Counted from the first letter of the stretch, positions 24,889 through 36,195 are shown. The stretch: DNA of 64,000 nt from Streptomyces sp. Edi4 (GCF_040253615.1 NZ_JBEJGY010000004.1:2418001-2482000); one strand, 5' to 3'. Numbers and translations are program-made. Notes: generated from the letters alone by a model not told the origin.

Positions 24889-26754
24889 ATGCTCACCATG
24901 TCGAAGGCCGTCGCCCAGGGCGCGGCCCCCGGACAGCGCCCCCGTGCGGGCGACCGGCACCGGCTCACCGCCACGCAGGGGCTCGCCGCGCTCGCCCTGG
25001 ACGCGCTGGCGTCGGTGGCGTACGGGCCCGAGGCCATCGTCCTGGTCCTGGCCGCCGCCGGCGGACACGGGCTCGGTTTCACGCTGCCCGTGACGCTCGC
25101 CATCGCCGCGCTGCTCGCGGTGCTCGTCGCCTCCTACCGGCAGGTCATCGCGGCCTTCCCGGACGGCGGGGGCTCCTACGCGGTGGCCCGCAGGCACCTG
25201 GGGGCCCGCGCGAGCCTGGTCGCGGCGGCCTGCCTGATCCTGGACTACGTCCTGAACGCGGCGGTCTCCGTCACGGCCGGGGTCGCCGCCCTGACGTCGG
25301 CGTTCCCTTGCCTGTACGGCGACCGGCTCGTGCTGTGCCTGGCCGCCCTGGCGCTGGTCACCGCCGTCAATCTGCGGGGCGTGGTGGAGTCGGCGAAACT
25401 GTTCGTCGTGCCGAGCGCCGTCTTCGTCGCCGCGATCGGGGCGATCGTGGTGGTGGGCCTGTTCCGGGCGGCGCCCGCGTCCACGTACACCGCCGACGGC
25501 CACACCTCCGTCCTCGCGGGCGACGCGACCGGGGTCGGCGCGCTGCTGCTGCTCAAAGCCTTCGCGTCGGGCTGTTCCGCGCTGACGGGCGTGGAGGCCG
25601 TCGCCAACGCGGTGCCCTCCTTCCGCGCCCCCGCCACCCGGCGCGCCCAGCGCACCGAGGTGGCGCTCGGCGCACTGCTCGGGGCCATGCTGATCGGTCT
25701 TGCGGTGCTGATCGGCCGCTTCCACCTCCAGCCGGCCGAAGGCGTCACCGTCCTGGCCCAGCTCGCGGACGCCTCCCTCGGCCACACCTGGGCGTTCTAC
25801 GTCGTGCAGTTCGCCACCGTCGTGCTGCTCGCGCTGGCCGCCAACACCTCCTTCGGCGGGCTGCCCCTGCTGATGTCGCTGCTGGCCCGGGACCACTATC
25901 TGCCGCACGTGTTCGCCCTCAAGGCCGACCGGCAGGTGCACCGGCACGGTGTGCTGGCGCTGGCCGCCGTCTCCGCGGTTCTCCTGGTGTTCTCCGGCGG
26001 CGACACCAACACGCTGGTCCCGCTCTTCGCCATCGGTGTCTTCGTCGGCTTCACGATCTGCCAGAGCGGCATGGTGGTCCACTGGTGCCGCGAGGGCGTA
26101 CCCGGCCGGTCCCGCAAGGTCCTGCTCAACGGTTTCGGCGCGGCCCTGACCGGTGTCGCGGCGGTCGTGGTCACCGCCACCAAGTTCACCGACGGCGCCT
26201 GGCTGATCGTCGTCGCGCTGCCGCTGCTGGTGCTCGTCCTGGAGGCGGTCCACCGCGCGTACGGGCGGATCGCCGAACGCCTGGATCTGGGCCGCGTGCC
26301 CGAACCTCCGTGCCGGGACCGGTCGTTGGTGATCGTGCCGGTGTCGCACCTGTCCCGGCTGACCCGCGAGGCCCTGAACGCGGCGGTGTCGCTGGGCGAT
26401 GAGGTGCGGGCGGTGACCGTCAGCCACCTCGACGAGGAGGACCGGCCCCAGGCGGAGGCGCTGCGCCGGGACTGGGAGCGGTGGAGCCCGGGCGTCGAGC
26501 TGGTCGAGCTGGCCTGCGAACACCGCGGCCTTGGCCGTCCGGTCGCCGCCTATGTGCGCCGCGTCCACACCTACCATCCGCGCACCCGTGTCACCGTCCT
26601 CATCCCGGAGGTGGAGCCCGCGCACATCTGGCAGCGGGTGCTCCAGAACCAGCGCGGCGCGGTCCTGGCGCACGCGGTGCGCAGGGACACCGACGCGGTG
26701 ATCTGCCGGCTGCGCCTGCGGCTCGGAACGCCGCCCGCGCGCCGTGAGGCCTGA
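24889..26754 (+). CDS. APC-superfamily amino acid permease
   Basis: A 621-residue transporter of the amino acid-polyamine-organocation superfamily. About 12 membrane helices span roughly residues 20-450, with the early signature ALALDALASVAYGPEAIVLVLAAAG and AAFPDGGGSYAVARRHLG. A cytoplasmic tail of about 160 residues follows (from RSLVIVPVSHLSRLT), which resembles the universal-stress-like tail seen on some actinobacterial APC transporters. The substrate is unknown; K+ and amino acids are both possible in this subgroup. MLTMSK offers two ATGs; the first (24889) fits the promoter layout. It is divergent from the VOC gene. Confidence 0.86.
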   Translation: MLTMSKAVAQGAAPGQRPRAGDRHRLTATQGLAALALDALASVAYGPEAIVLVLAAAGGHGLGFTLPVTLAIAALLAVLVASYRQVIAAFPDGGGSYAVARRHLGARASLVAAACLILDYVLNAAVSVTAGVAALTSAFPCLYGDRLVLCLAALALVTAVNLRGVVESAKLFVVPSAVFVAAIGAIVVVGLFRAAPASTYTADGHTSVLAGDATGVGALLLLKAFASGCSALTGVEAVANAVPSFRAPATRRAQRTEVALGALLGAMLIGLAVLIGRFHLQPAEGVTVLAQLADASLGHTWAFYVVQFATVVLLALAANTSFGGLPLLMSLLARDHYLPHVFALKADRQVHRHGVLALAAVSAVLLVFSGGDTNTLVPLFAIGVFVGFTICQSGMVVHWCREGVPGRSRKVLLNGFGAALTGVAAVVVTATKFTDGAWLIVVALPLLVLVLEAVHRAYGRIAERLDLGRVPEPPCRDRSLVIVPVSHLSRLTREALNAAVSLGDEVRAVTVSHLDEEDRPQAEALRRDWERWSPGVELVELACEHRGLGRPVAAYVRRVHTYHPRTRVTVLIPEVEPAHIWQRVLQNQRGAVLAHAVRRDTDAVICRLRLRLGTPPARREA

Positions 26755-26879
26755 GCGCCGGGCGACGCGGCGGCGGCCCGGCGCGGGCCGACACATCCTG
26801 GCAATACCCCTGTCGTAATCCCCCTGCATGGTTGATCGTTGAGCCGTACAGCCACATGACGAACAGGGGGGCGCCCGCC

Positions 26880-28133
26880 ATGACGATCAGCCGCCGGACA
26901 CTGCTCGGCACCGGGGCCGCACTCGGCCTGCTCACCGCCTGCGGCTCCAACACAGGCCGCGACCAGGGCAGTTCGCCGGGCGGGGGTGTCACGCTCAGCC
27001 AGTGGTACCACCAGTACGGCGAGCCCGGCACCGAGGCCGCCGTGCGCCGCTACGCGGCCGCCTACGGCAAGGCGAAGGTCACCGTGCAGTGGCGCCCCGG
27101 CAATTACGACCAGCAGACCGCCGCCGCCCTGCTCACCGACTCCGGTCCGGACGTCTTCGAGGTCAACGGGCCGACCCTGGACCAGATCAGGGGCGGCCAG
27201 GTCACCGATCTGAGCGCGCTGCTCGATGGCGTGCGCGACGACTTCAACCCGGCCGTGCTCGCGCCCAAGACGTACGACGGCAGAGTCTGGGGCATCCCCC
27301 AGGTGATCGACACACAGTTCCTCTACTACCGCAAGAGCCTGCTGGCCGCCGCAGGCGTCCAGCCGCCGGCCACCCTCGACCAACTCGTGGACGCCGCCAA
27401 GGCGTTGACGCGGAACAAGGTCAAGGGTCTTTTCCTCGGCAACGACGGCGGGGCGGGCGTGCTTGGCGGTACGCCGCTGTACTCGGCGGGCCTCAGCCTG
27501 GTCACCGACGACGGCCGGCCCGGCTTCGACGACCCGGCGGCGGCCCGTACGCTCGGCAAGCTGCGCCAGCTGTACGCCGACAAGTCGCTGCTGCTCGGCG
27601 CGCCGTCCGACTGGTCGGACCCGGCCGCCTTCACCCAGGGGCTCACCGCGATGCAGTGGTCGGGCCTGTGGGCGCTGCCGGCCGTGCGCCAGGCGCTCGG
27701 GGACGACTTCGGGGTGCTGCCGTTCCCCAAGGACGGCCCGGCCGGCAAACCGTCGGTGCCGGTGGGCGCGTACGCCGCCGCGGTGTCGGCCCGCTCGAAG
27801 CACCAGGCCGAGGCGAAGGCGTATGTGAAGTGGCTGTGGGTCGAACGCGCCGACCATCAGGAGGACTTCGCGCTGAGCTACGGTTTCCACATTCCCGCGC
27901 GGCTCTCGCTCGCCAAGAAGGCGGCCAAGCTGCGCGAGGGGGCCGCCGCCGACGTCGTCACATTCGTGACCGATCACGGCTACGCGCAGCCGCTGCTGTG
28001 GACGCCGACGCTCCAGAGCGCCTACCAGGACGCGCTGAACCGGATCATCAAGGACGGGGCGAGCCCTGACAGTGAGCTGAAATCTGTCATCCGTCAAACC
28101 AATGACGAACTTCAGCGGATGAAGAAGCACTGA
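26880..28133 (+). CDS. Sugar ABC transporter substrate-binding lipoprotein
   Basis: A 417-residue extracytoplasmic binding protein of the CUT1 (oligosaccharide) family. The N-terminus has a twin-arginine-like SRRTLLGTGAALGLL followed by the lipobox LLTAC, so it is exported (possibly by Tat) and lipid-anchored at Cys21. The mature part begins with a Ser/Gly linker and VTLSQWYHQYGEPGTEAAVRRYA. It shows SBP_bac_1 features such as GPDVFEVNGPTLDQI and WGIPQVIDTQFLYYRKSLL. ATG 26880 is chosen over 26856 because an AGGGGGG precedes it. It heads an operon with two permeases; no ATPase gene follows. Confidence 0.93.
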   Translation: MTISRRTLLGTGAALGLLTACGSNTGRDQGSSPGGGVTLSQWYHQYGEPGTEAAVRRYAAAYGKAKVTVQWRPGNYDQQTAAALLTDSGPDVFEVNGPTLDQIRGGQVTDLSALLDGVRDDFNPAVLAPKTYDGRVWGIPQVIDTQFLYYRKSLLAAAGVQPPATLDQLVDAAKALTRNKVKGLFLGNDGGAGVLGGTPLYSAGLSLVTDDGRPGFDDPAAARTLGKLRQLYADKSLLLGAPSDWSDPAAFTQGLTAMQWSGLWALPAVRQALGDDFGVLPFPKDGPAGKPSVPVGAYAAAVSARSKHQAEAKAYVKWLWVERADHQEDFALSYGFHIPARLSLAKKAAKLREGAAADVVTFVTDHGYAQPLLWTPTLQSAYQDALNRIIKDGASPDSELKSVIRQTNDELQRMKKH

Positions 28134-28138
28134 CAGCG

Positions 28139-29137
28139 ATGCGACGCCTCTCGACACCACGCCCTGCGTTGCCACGCCCTGCGATGCGGCGCCCCTCGAT
28201 GCGACACTCTGCGACGCGCCCCTCCCCCGCGCGCCGCCGCTCCGGCGACACCCTCTGGTTCTGGATCTTCGTCGGCCCCTTCGCCGCCGGTCTGGCCCTG
28301 TTCACCTACGTCCCGCTCCTGTGGAGCGTCTACCTCAGCTTCTTCGACGCCCACAACACCGTCTCGCCGACCGACTTCGTGGGCCTGGACAACTACGCCG
28401 CGATGCTGCGCGACGACGCGTTCACCTCCAGCCTCGCCACCTTCGCGGTGTTCTCGCTCTTCATCGTGCCGGCGACCTACGCCCTCGCGCTGGGGCTCGC
28501 GCTGATGGTGAACCGGATCCGCCGCTTCCAGGCGTTCTTCCGCTCGGTCTTCTTCCTGCCCGCCGCCTGTTCGTATGTGGTGGCCGCCCTGATCTGGAAG
28601 ATGTCGATCTTCAGCGGGGTACGGTTCGGCCTGGCGAACACGGTGCTCGGCTGGTTCGGCGCCGATCAGACCGCCTGGCTCTCCACGACGCATCCGCCCT
28701 GGTACTGGCTGGTCATCGTGACGGTACGGCTGTGGCTCCAGGCCGGGTTCTACATGATCCTCTTCCTCGCGGGGCTCCAGCGCGTCAGCCCGCGCCTGTA
28801 CGAGGCGGCCGCCGTGGACGGCGCGCGGCCGGGCTGGCAGGTGTTCAGGCACATCACCTTCCCGCAGCTGCGCACCACCTCCGTCGCGGTGGTCCTGCTC
28901 CTGGTGATCAACGCCTTCCAGGCCTTCGACGAGTTCTACAACCTGCTCTCCGACGCGCGCGGCTATCCGCCCTATGCCCGCCCGCCGCTGGTCTACCTCT
29001 ACTACACGGCGCTCGGCCAGGGCCAGAACCTGGGGATGGGCAGCGCGGGCGCGGTGATCCTCGCCCTGATCATCGCGGTCGTGACGGTGTTCCAGGCGCG
29101 GTGGTTCGGCCTGGGCAGGAAGGAGACGGACGCGTGA
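28139..29137 (+). CDS. Sugar ABC transporter permease (MalF type)
   Basis: A 332-residue CUT1 membrane subunit with six membrane helices. The EAA loop that contacts the ATPase is YEAAAVDGARPGWQVFRHITFPQL. The first 35 residues are basic and repetitive (CGACACC/GCGATGC-type DNA repeats giving RPALPRPAMRRPS); the true start could be one of the internal ATGs near 28184-28199. It begins five bases after the binding-protein stop and overlaps the next permease as GTGA. Confidence 0.92.
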   Translation: MRRLSTPRPALPRPAMRRPSMRHSATRPSPARRRSGDTLWFWIFVGPFAAGLALFTYVPLLWSVYLSFFDAHNTVSPTDFVGLDNYAAMLRDDAFTSSLATFAVFSLFIVPATYALALGLALMVNRIRRFQAFFRSVFFLPAACSYVVAALIWKMSIFSGVRFGLANTVLGWFGADQTAWLSTTHPPWYWLVIVTVRLWLQAGFYMILFLAGLQRVSPRLYEAAAVDGARPGWQVFRHITFPQLRTTSVAVVLLLVINAFQAFDEFYNLLSDARGYPPYARPPLVYLYYTALGQGQNLGMGSAGAVILALIIAVVTVFQARWFGLGRKETDA

Positions 29138-30000
29138 GGACTCCGGTCAAGGGGGGCGGGCGCCCCGAGGACGCCCTGGTGCGGGCGGGGCGCGCGCTGC
29201 GCGCGGTGGTCCTGGTGGCGCTCGCGCTGCTCTTTTTGCTCCCCTTCTATCTGCTGGTGCGCAACGGTCTGGCGGCCGAGCAGGACATCACCTCGCCCGG
29301 GTGGACGTTCTTCCCCTCCACGCTGCACTGGTCGAACGTGCGGGAGCTCTTCGACGATCCGGCGGTGCCGATGGCGCGCTCGCTGCTCAACTCGGCGCTG
29401 ATCGCGGTGGCGACGTCGCTCGGCACGCTGCTGCTGGCCTCCCTGGCGGGGTACGGGCTCGCGCGCATCCCGTACCGGTTCGCGGGCCAGGTCTTCTACG
29501 CGGTGATCGGCACGCTGATGGTTCCGGCGGCGGTCACGTTCGTACCAAGTTTCGTTCTTGTTTCGTCGCTCGGATGGGTGTCGAGCTTGCGCGGTCTGAT
29601 CGTCCCCACCCTGTTCTCGGGGTTCGCGTGCTTCGTCTTCCGCCAGTTCTTCACGGGATTTCCACGTGAGTTGGAGGACGCGGCGCGCGTGGACGGTCTT
29701 GGCTATTGGCGGACGTACTGGCGGATCGTCGTGCCCAATGCGCGTCCGGTGTTCGCGGCCGTCGGCACCATTGTGTTCATCGGTGCCTGGAATTCCTTTC
29801 TGTGGCCGCTGGTCATCGGGCAGGACCGGCAGGCGTGGACGGTGCAGGTGGCCCTGTCGACCTTCACGACCGCCCAAGTGGTCCATCTGCACGAGCTGTT
29901 CGTGGCGGCGGCCGTCTCCATCGTCCCGCTGGTCGTGGTCTTCCTGCTGCTCCAGCGCTACATCGTGGCGGGCGTGGAGCGTTCGGGGATCGACGACTGA
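29134..30000 (+). CDS. Sugar ABC transporter permease (MalG type)
   Basis: A 288-residue CUT1 membrane subunit, six helices, with EAA loop ELEDAARVDGLGYWRTYWRIVVPNARP. GTG 29134 overlaps the upstream stop, so the two permeases are translationally coupled. No ATP-binding subunit is encoded nearby. Streptomyces sugar importers of this class commonly share the single ATPase MsiK, which probably energises this one. The 3' end overlaps the convergent regulator gene by 43 bp. Confidence 0.92.
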   Translation: MRTPVKGGGRPEDALVRAGRALRAVVLVALALLFLLPFYLLVRNGLAAEQDITSPGWTFFPSTLHWSNVRELFDDPAVPMARSLLNSALIAVATSLGTLLLASLAGYGLARIPYRFAGQVFYAVIGTLMVPAAVTFVPSFVLVSSLGWVSSLRGLIVPTLFSGFACFVFRQFFTGFPRELEDAARVDGLGYWRTYWRIVVPNARPVFAAVGTIVFIGAWNSFLWPLVIGQDRQAWTVQVALSTFTTAQVVHLHELFVAAAVSIVPLVVVFLLLQRYIVAGVERSGIDD

Positions 30001-30989
30001 AGCCGGCGCGGCGCGGGCGGCGCGCCGCCGAACAGGAGCGCGGAGCCGAGGGGGGTGAGCGTGTGCAGGACGGAGTTGCCGTGCCGCAGCGTGACCAGGA
30101 GGCCGGCGTCGCGCAGGACGCCGGCGTGCTGGCTCGCCGAGGCGAGCGAGACGCTGGCCCGGCGGGCGAGTTCACTGGTGGTGCAGCCGTTGCCGATGGC
30201 GTGCAGCACGCTGGAGCGGGTGTGGCCGACGAGCCGGCCGAGCGAGGTGCCGCGGTCGGGGGCGGGCGGGGATTCGTAGGGCGCCTGGGTGTGGGTGACC
30301 GGGTAGACGAGCACGGGCGGCAGCTTGGGGTTGTGGAGCGCGACGGGGGTGCGGCGGCAGAAGTAGGACGGCTGGAGCAGCAGCCCGCGTCCGTTCAGGT
30401 GGAGGTCGCGCTCCACGGGGTAGTCCGCCTCCAGGACGGGGGCGCGCCAGCGCAGCATCGGCGGCAGCGAGGCGAGGAGTTCGCCCGCGCCGCCGTTCAG
30501 CAGGGCGCGGCCCCGGGCGGCGCGGTCGGCGTCCACCCGGGTCTGTATGTGGGCCCAGTACGGGGAGACGGCCGAACGGTGGTAGTCCGCCAACGCCTCG
30601 GTGAGGCGGGCGAGTTGGCCGGGGCCGCCGTCGGCGAGGCGGGCCGCCCAGCCGGTGGTGGGGCGGCCGCCGGGCAGCCGGGAGAGTTCCGCGTTCAGGC
30701 GCTCAGGGCCGGTCTCCCGAATGCGTTCGAGGCCGGCGTCGAGGGAATGGGGGCCCTGGGGCGGGGTGAGGAAGTCGGGGAAATATCCCCGGCAGGGCAC
30801 GACTGCGGAGAGCAATCGTGTTTTCCCGCTGAGCCGCCCACGAGTTTCCTGTCGCCATTCCCCGAATACGGAAGCACCCCGCCGGTCCCTTAAGCGGTGA
30901 AAGCTGAGAATCGTTTCCCACAGCGTGTCAGGACCCGGCGCCATACGGAGCCGGGCCAGATCCTCGCCGGTGAAATGAATGCGCAGCAC
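29958..30989 (-). CDS. ArsR-like winged-helix transcriptional regulator
   Basis: A 343-residue regulator. A long N-terminal part of unknown function (about 1-250, beginning VLRIHFTGEDLARLRM) is followed by an ArsR-type winged helix: LGRLVGHTRSSVLHAIGNGCTTSELARRASVSLASASQHAGVLRDAGLL. This layout is common in Streptomyces and usually autoregulatory; the ligand is unknown. I chose GTG 30989, where GGTGGGA lies upstream. The frame is open further back (to 31133) but without homology-like sequence. It converges on the sugar ABC operon and may or may not control it. Three phased TGTTGC repeats lie just upstream of its start. Confidence 0.85.
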   Translation of the reverse strand: MLRIHFTGEDLARLRMAPGPDTLWETILSFHRLRDRRGASVFGEWRQETRGRLSGKTRLLSAVVPCRGYFPDFLTPPQGPHSLDAGLERIRETGPERLNAELSRLPGGRPTTGWAARLADGGPGQLARLTEALADYHRSAVSPYWAHIQTRVDADRAARGRALLNGGAGELLASLPPMLRWRAPVLEADYPVERDLHLNGRGLLLQPSYFCRRTPVALHNPKLPPVLVYPVTHTQAPYESPPAPDRGTSLGRLVGHTRSSVLHAIGNGCTTSELARRASVSLASASQHAGVLRDAGLLVTLRHGNSVLHTLTPLGSALLFGGAPPAPRRLQSSIPERSTPATM

Positions 30990-31010
30990 CGAAATCCCAC
31001 CTGTCCAGTG

Positions 31011-31036
31011 TGTTGCAACCTGTTGCGTTGTGTTGC
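31011..31036. promoter_or_regulatory. Three direct TGTTGC repeats at 10-bp spacing
   Basis: TGTTGC begins at 31011, 31021 and 31031, exactly one helical turn apart, 22-48 bp upstream of the GTG of the ArsR-like gene. This fits a cooperative operator for that regulator. Confidence 0.55.
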
Positions 31037-31272
31037 ATCCGCAATTGATCCCCCGATCGACTCGACTGAGTATGCCTCCCGTCACTGCCCGTGACCACGG
31101 GCCTTTCAGCCACAGTTGAAAGGCCTCGCGCAAGGGGCACCGGGGACGAAAAGCTGTACCTCGTCGGGCACGACACCGAGCCGACCGGAAAGATTCTGCG
31201 AAGACCGTGGGGGGCTTCGCGGGCTCTGGCGGCGGTGGGCGTAGGTGGCGGCTCCGTGCTCGGCGTGGTTGA

Positions 31273-31314
31273 CAGAGTGCGGTTCACGGGTGGGGATCCG
31301 TGAACCGCACTCTG
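31273..31314. terminator. Perfect 17-bp-stem hairpin
   Basis: CAGAGTGCGGTTCACGG (31273-31289) is the exact reverse complement of 31298-31314, with an 8-base loop. It could act as a bidirectional terminator or barrier between ppdK and the regulator. There is no U-run on either strand. Confidence 0.6.
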
Positions 31315-31444
31315 CATTTCCGGCCACCTCCCCGTTAAATGTCCGCCATTCAACCGGAATTAAGCGCTCGCACACCCGCTTCGGGTAGCGCGCGGGCATC
31401 GGGCGAACGCTTACCCGGGGCGGACACGCCGCGGACGCACGCGA

Positions 31445-31480
31445 AAGGGGCAGCACCCCCGCACAGGGTTGCTGCCCCTT
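31445..31480 (-). terminator. Terminator hairpin downstream of ppdK
   Basis: AAGGGGCAGCA (31445-31455) pairs perfectly with TGCTGCCCCTT (31470-31480), about 66 bp past the ppdK stop. It lacks a U-run, as is common in Streptomyces. Confidence 0.6.
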
Positions 31481-31545
31481 CTTGTGACCGCGGCCGCCGC
31501 CGGATCGGTGGTGAGGGTCGGGGACCCGGCGGCGGCCGCGGGGTC

Positions 31546-34281
<2,736 letters not shown>

Positions 34282-34333
34282 GGGTCTCGACTCCTCGAAT
34301 CCGCGGTGGCTGCCCTGACGGCGAGGAACATAC

Positions 34334-34416
34334 CCAGATCGAAGGTGTCTGGGTACGTCCACTTGCGCGTCACGGGGTCGTAACCACCCGTCCGCCACCA
34401 GATCGAAAGTGACTGG
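34334..34416. promoter_or_regulatory. Duplicated 19-bp operator-like element upstream of ppdK
   Basis: CCAGATCGAAGGTGTCTGG (34334-34352) and CCAGATCGAAAGTGACTGG (34398-34416) differ at two positions and are 64 bp apart, close to six helical turns. The first also lies within an 8-bp inverted repeat (TACCCAGA/TCTGGGTA, 34331-34355). They lie 53-135 bp upstream of the ppdK start. Confidence 0.5.
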
Positions 34417-34533
34417 CGCGTAATGGGTAGGTCAGGCGTTCCTTCAACACTTGAAGACGAAGGCTCAGGAAAGCCGTCGTGTGCGCTCATCGGAGCGGAG
34501 GACTCCGCAAGTGAGTTCAGGAGGTGAATGCGG

Positions 34534-34560
34534 AAGGGGTGGCACTGAGTGCCACCCCTT
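34534..34560. terminator. Terminator hairpin between dus and ppdK
   Basis: AAGGGGTGGCAC (34534-34545) pairs with GTGCCACCCCTT (34549-34560) around a three-base TGA loop: a 12-bp stem. It probably ends dus transcription. No U-run. Confidence 0.65.
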
Positions 34561-34731
34561 TCAGAGATGCAGCCACGCGGAGAGTGCTCATCTGAGCGCA
34601 ACCCCTATCAGGGGTGGCGAGAATCACGCGCTCGATCGAGCGGGATTTCAGCCCTCGGACGGCTCGGCGGGACGATCCGGCGCGGCCCGGGCCGGATCGG
34701 ACCGGCTCCTACCGGCCCGGACCGGCCCGGA

Positions 34732-35859
34732 TCAGCCGCCGGAGGTGTCGAGCTCGGCTTCCATCGTGATGCCGGAGCAGTCGTAGGGGTCCTTCAGCCA
34801 GCCGTCCGGCAGGACGACCCGGTTGTTTCCGGACGTTCTGCCGCGCGGGCCGTCGGCGCCGTCCGGCCACGACTGGTCCAGGTCCAGCTCGCTCAACTGA
34901 GCGGCCAGTTCGTCCAGGGAGGAGGTGACCGCGAGGGACTTGCGCAGCGTCGAACCGACCGCGAACCCCTTCAGGTACCAGGCGACGTGCTTGCGGAAGT
35001 CGATCACACCGCGCTTCTCGTCGCCGATCCACTCCCCCAGCAGCGTGGCGTGGCGCAGCATCACCTCGGAGACGGTGCGCAGGGTGGGGCGCGCGAAGGA
35101 GTCGGTGCCCTCGAAGGCGGCCACCAGGTCGCCGAAGAGCCAGGGGCGCCCCAGGCATCCTCGGCCCACCACGACGCCGTCGCAGCCGGTCTCCTTGACC
35201 ATGCGCAGCGCGTCCTCGGCGGACCAGATGTCGCCGTTGCCGAGCACGGGGATCTCCGGGACGTGCTCCTTGAGGCGGGCGATGGCCTCCCAGTCGGCGG
35301 TGCCGCCGTAGTGCTGGGCGGCGGTGCGGCCGTGCAGGGCGATCGCGGTGACGCCCTCCTCGACGGCGATCCGTCCGGCGTCGAGATAGGTGATGTGATC
35401 CTCGTCGATGCCCTTGCGCATCTTCATGGTGACCGGCAGGTCCCCGGCGTTGGACACCGCCTCGTGCAGGATCGCGCGCAGCAGCGGCCGCTTGTAGGGC
35501 AGCGCGGAGCCGCCGCCCTTGCGCGTCACCTTGGGCACGGGGCAGCCGAAGTTGAGGTCGATGTGGTCTGCCAGGTCCTCGTCCACGATCATCCGGACGG
35601 CCTTGCCGACGGTGACCGGGTCCACTCCGTACAGCTGGATCGAGCGCGGGGTCTCGCTCGCGTCGAAGTGGATGAGCTGCATGGTCTTCTCGTTGCGCTC
35701 GACCAGCGCCCGCGTCGTGATCATCTCGCTGACGAACAGGCCCTTGCCGCCGGAGAACTCACGGCACAGGGTGCGGAACGGGGCGTTGGTGATGCCGGCC
35801 ATGGGTGCGAGCACCACGGGCGGCTGCACGGTGTGCGGGCCGATGGAGAGCGTGGTCAT
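34732..35859 (-). CDS. dus: tRNA-dihydrouridine synthase
   Basis: A 375-residue FMN- and NADPH-dependent enzyme that reduces uridines in tRNA D-loops. TIM-barrel motifs include VVLAPMAGITNAPFRTLC at the N-terminus and the catalytic-cysteine segment IDLNFGCPVPKVTRKGGGSAL. VTMKMRKGID, ALHGRTAAQHYGG and PVLGNGDIWSAEDAL follow. The length is longer than E. coli Dus proteins because of a C-terminal extension usual in actinobacteria. Start MTTLSIGP at 35859; the open frame continues back through the 29-bp repeats, which are not coding. A DnaA-type box (35901-35909) lies 42 bp upstream. Confidence 0.94.
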   Translation of the reverse strand: MTTLSIGPHTVQPPVVLAPMAGITNAPFRTLCREFSGGKGLFVSEMITTRALVERNEKTMQLIHFDASETPRSIQLYGVDPVTVGKAVRMIVDEDLADHIDLNFGCPVPKVTRKGGGSALPYKRPLLRAILHEAVSNAGDLPVTMKMRKGIDEDHITYLDAGRIAVEEGVTAIALHGRTAAQHYGGTADWEAIARLKEHVPEIPVLGNGDIWSAEDALRMVKETGCDGVVVGRGCLGRPWLFGDLVAAFEGTDSFARPTLRTVSEVMLRHATLLGEWIGDEKRGVIDFRKHVAWYLKGFAVGSTLRKSLAVTSSLDELAAQLSELDLDQSWPDGADGPRGRTSGNNRVVLPDGWLKDPYDCSGITMEAELDTSGG

Positions 35860-35900
35860 CTGTTCATTGTCGCGCATGGCGGGCGCGCGCCTGCGGGGCC

Positions 35901-35909
35901 TGTGGACAA
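35901..35909 (-). promoter_or_regulatory. DnaA-type box upstream of dus
   Basis: TGTGGACAA, i.e. TTGTCCACA on the - strand, the preferred Streptomyces DnaA 9-mer. A single copy. Confidence 0.4.
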
Positions 35910-35941
35910 CGCGGGCGTGGGGGCCGTGGGGGTACCGCCGG

Positions 35942-36195
35942 TACCGGGGCGGGCGGGCCGGGGCCGCCGGTACCGGAGCGGGCGGGCCGGGGCCGCCGGT
36001 ACCGGAGCGGGCGGGCCGGGGCCGCCGGTACCGGAGCGGGCGGGCCGGGGCCGCCGGTACCGGAGCGGGCGGGCCGGGGCCGCCGGTACCGGAGCGGGCG
36101 GGCCGGAGCGGGCGGGCCGGGGCCGCCGGTACCGGAGCGGGCGGGCCGGAGCGGGCGGGCCGGGGCCGCCGGTACCGGGACCGCAGGTACCAAGG
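35942..36195. repeat. 29-bp tandem repeat array (about eight copies)
   Basis: Each unit contains GGTACC followed by GGAGCGGGCGGGCC and a GGGGCCGCC tail. Units begin at 35942, 35971, 36000, 36029, 36058 and 36087; later units are longer because an internal GGAGCGGGCGGGCC block is doubled. Nearly perfect copies imply recent expansion. The array ends 75 bp before the MFS -10 element. Confidence 0.9.

Larger units (their letters stand above)
30990..31545. other. 556-bp intergenic region between the regulator and ppdK
   Basis: No convincing gene. A 70-codon frame at 31091-31303 (+) has no recognisable sequence or ribosome site. The region holds three phased TGTTGC repeats near the regulator start and two strong hairpins (31273-31314 and 31445-31480) nearer ppdK. 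The sequence is slightly less GC-rich than the flanking genes. Confidence 0.6.
34282..34731. other. 450-bp region upstream of ppdK and downstream of dus
   Basis: No gene seen. It contains the two CCAGATCGAA-type repeats (34334-34352 and 34398-34416) that probably belong to the ppdK control region, a terminator hairpin at 34534-34560, and a GC-rich CCGG/GGCC-repeat stretch from about 34670 to the dus stop. Confidence 0.6.

Noticed and set aside
31091..31303. 70-codon frame in the intergenic region upstream of the ArsR-like gene
   Set aside because: No ribosome site, no recognisable sequence, and it runs into the 17-bp hairpin.
35942..36195. Coding sequence through the 29-bp repeats (as an extension of dus or of the MFS gene)
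   Set aside because: The frame is open on both strands because the unit has no stops; both flanking genes have clear internal starts outside the array.
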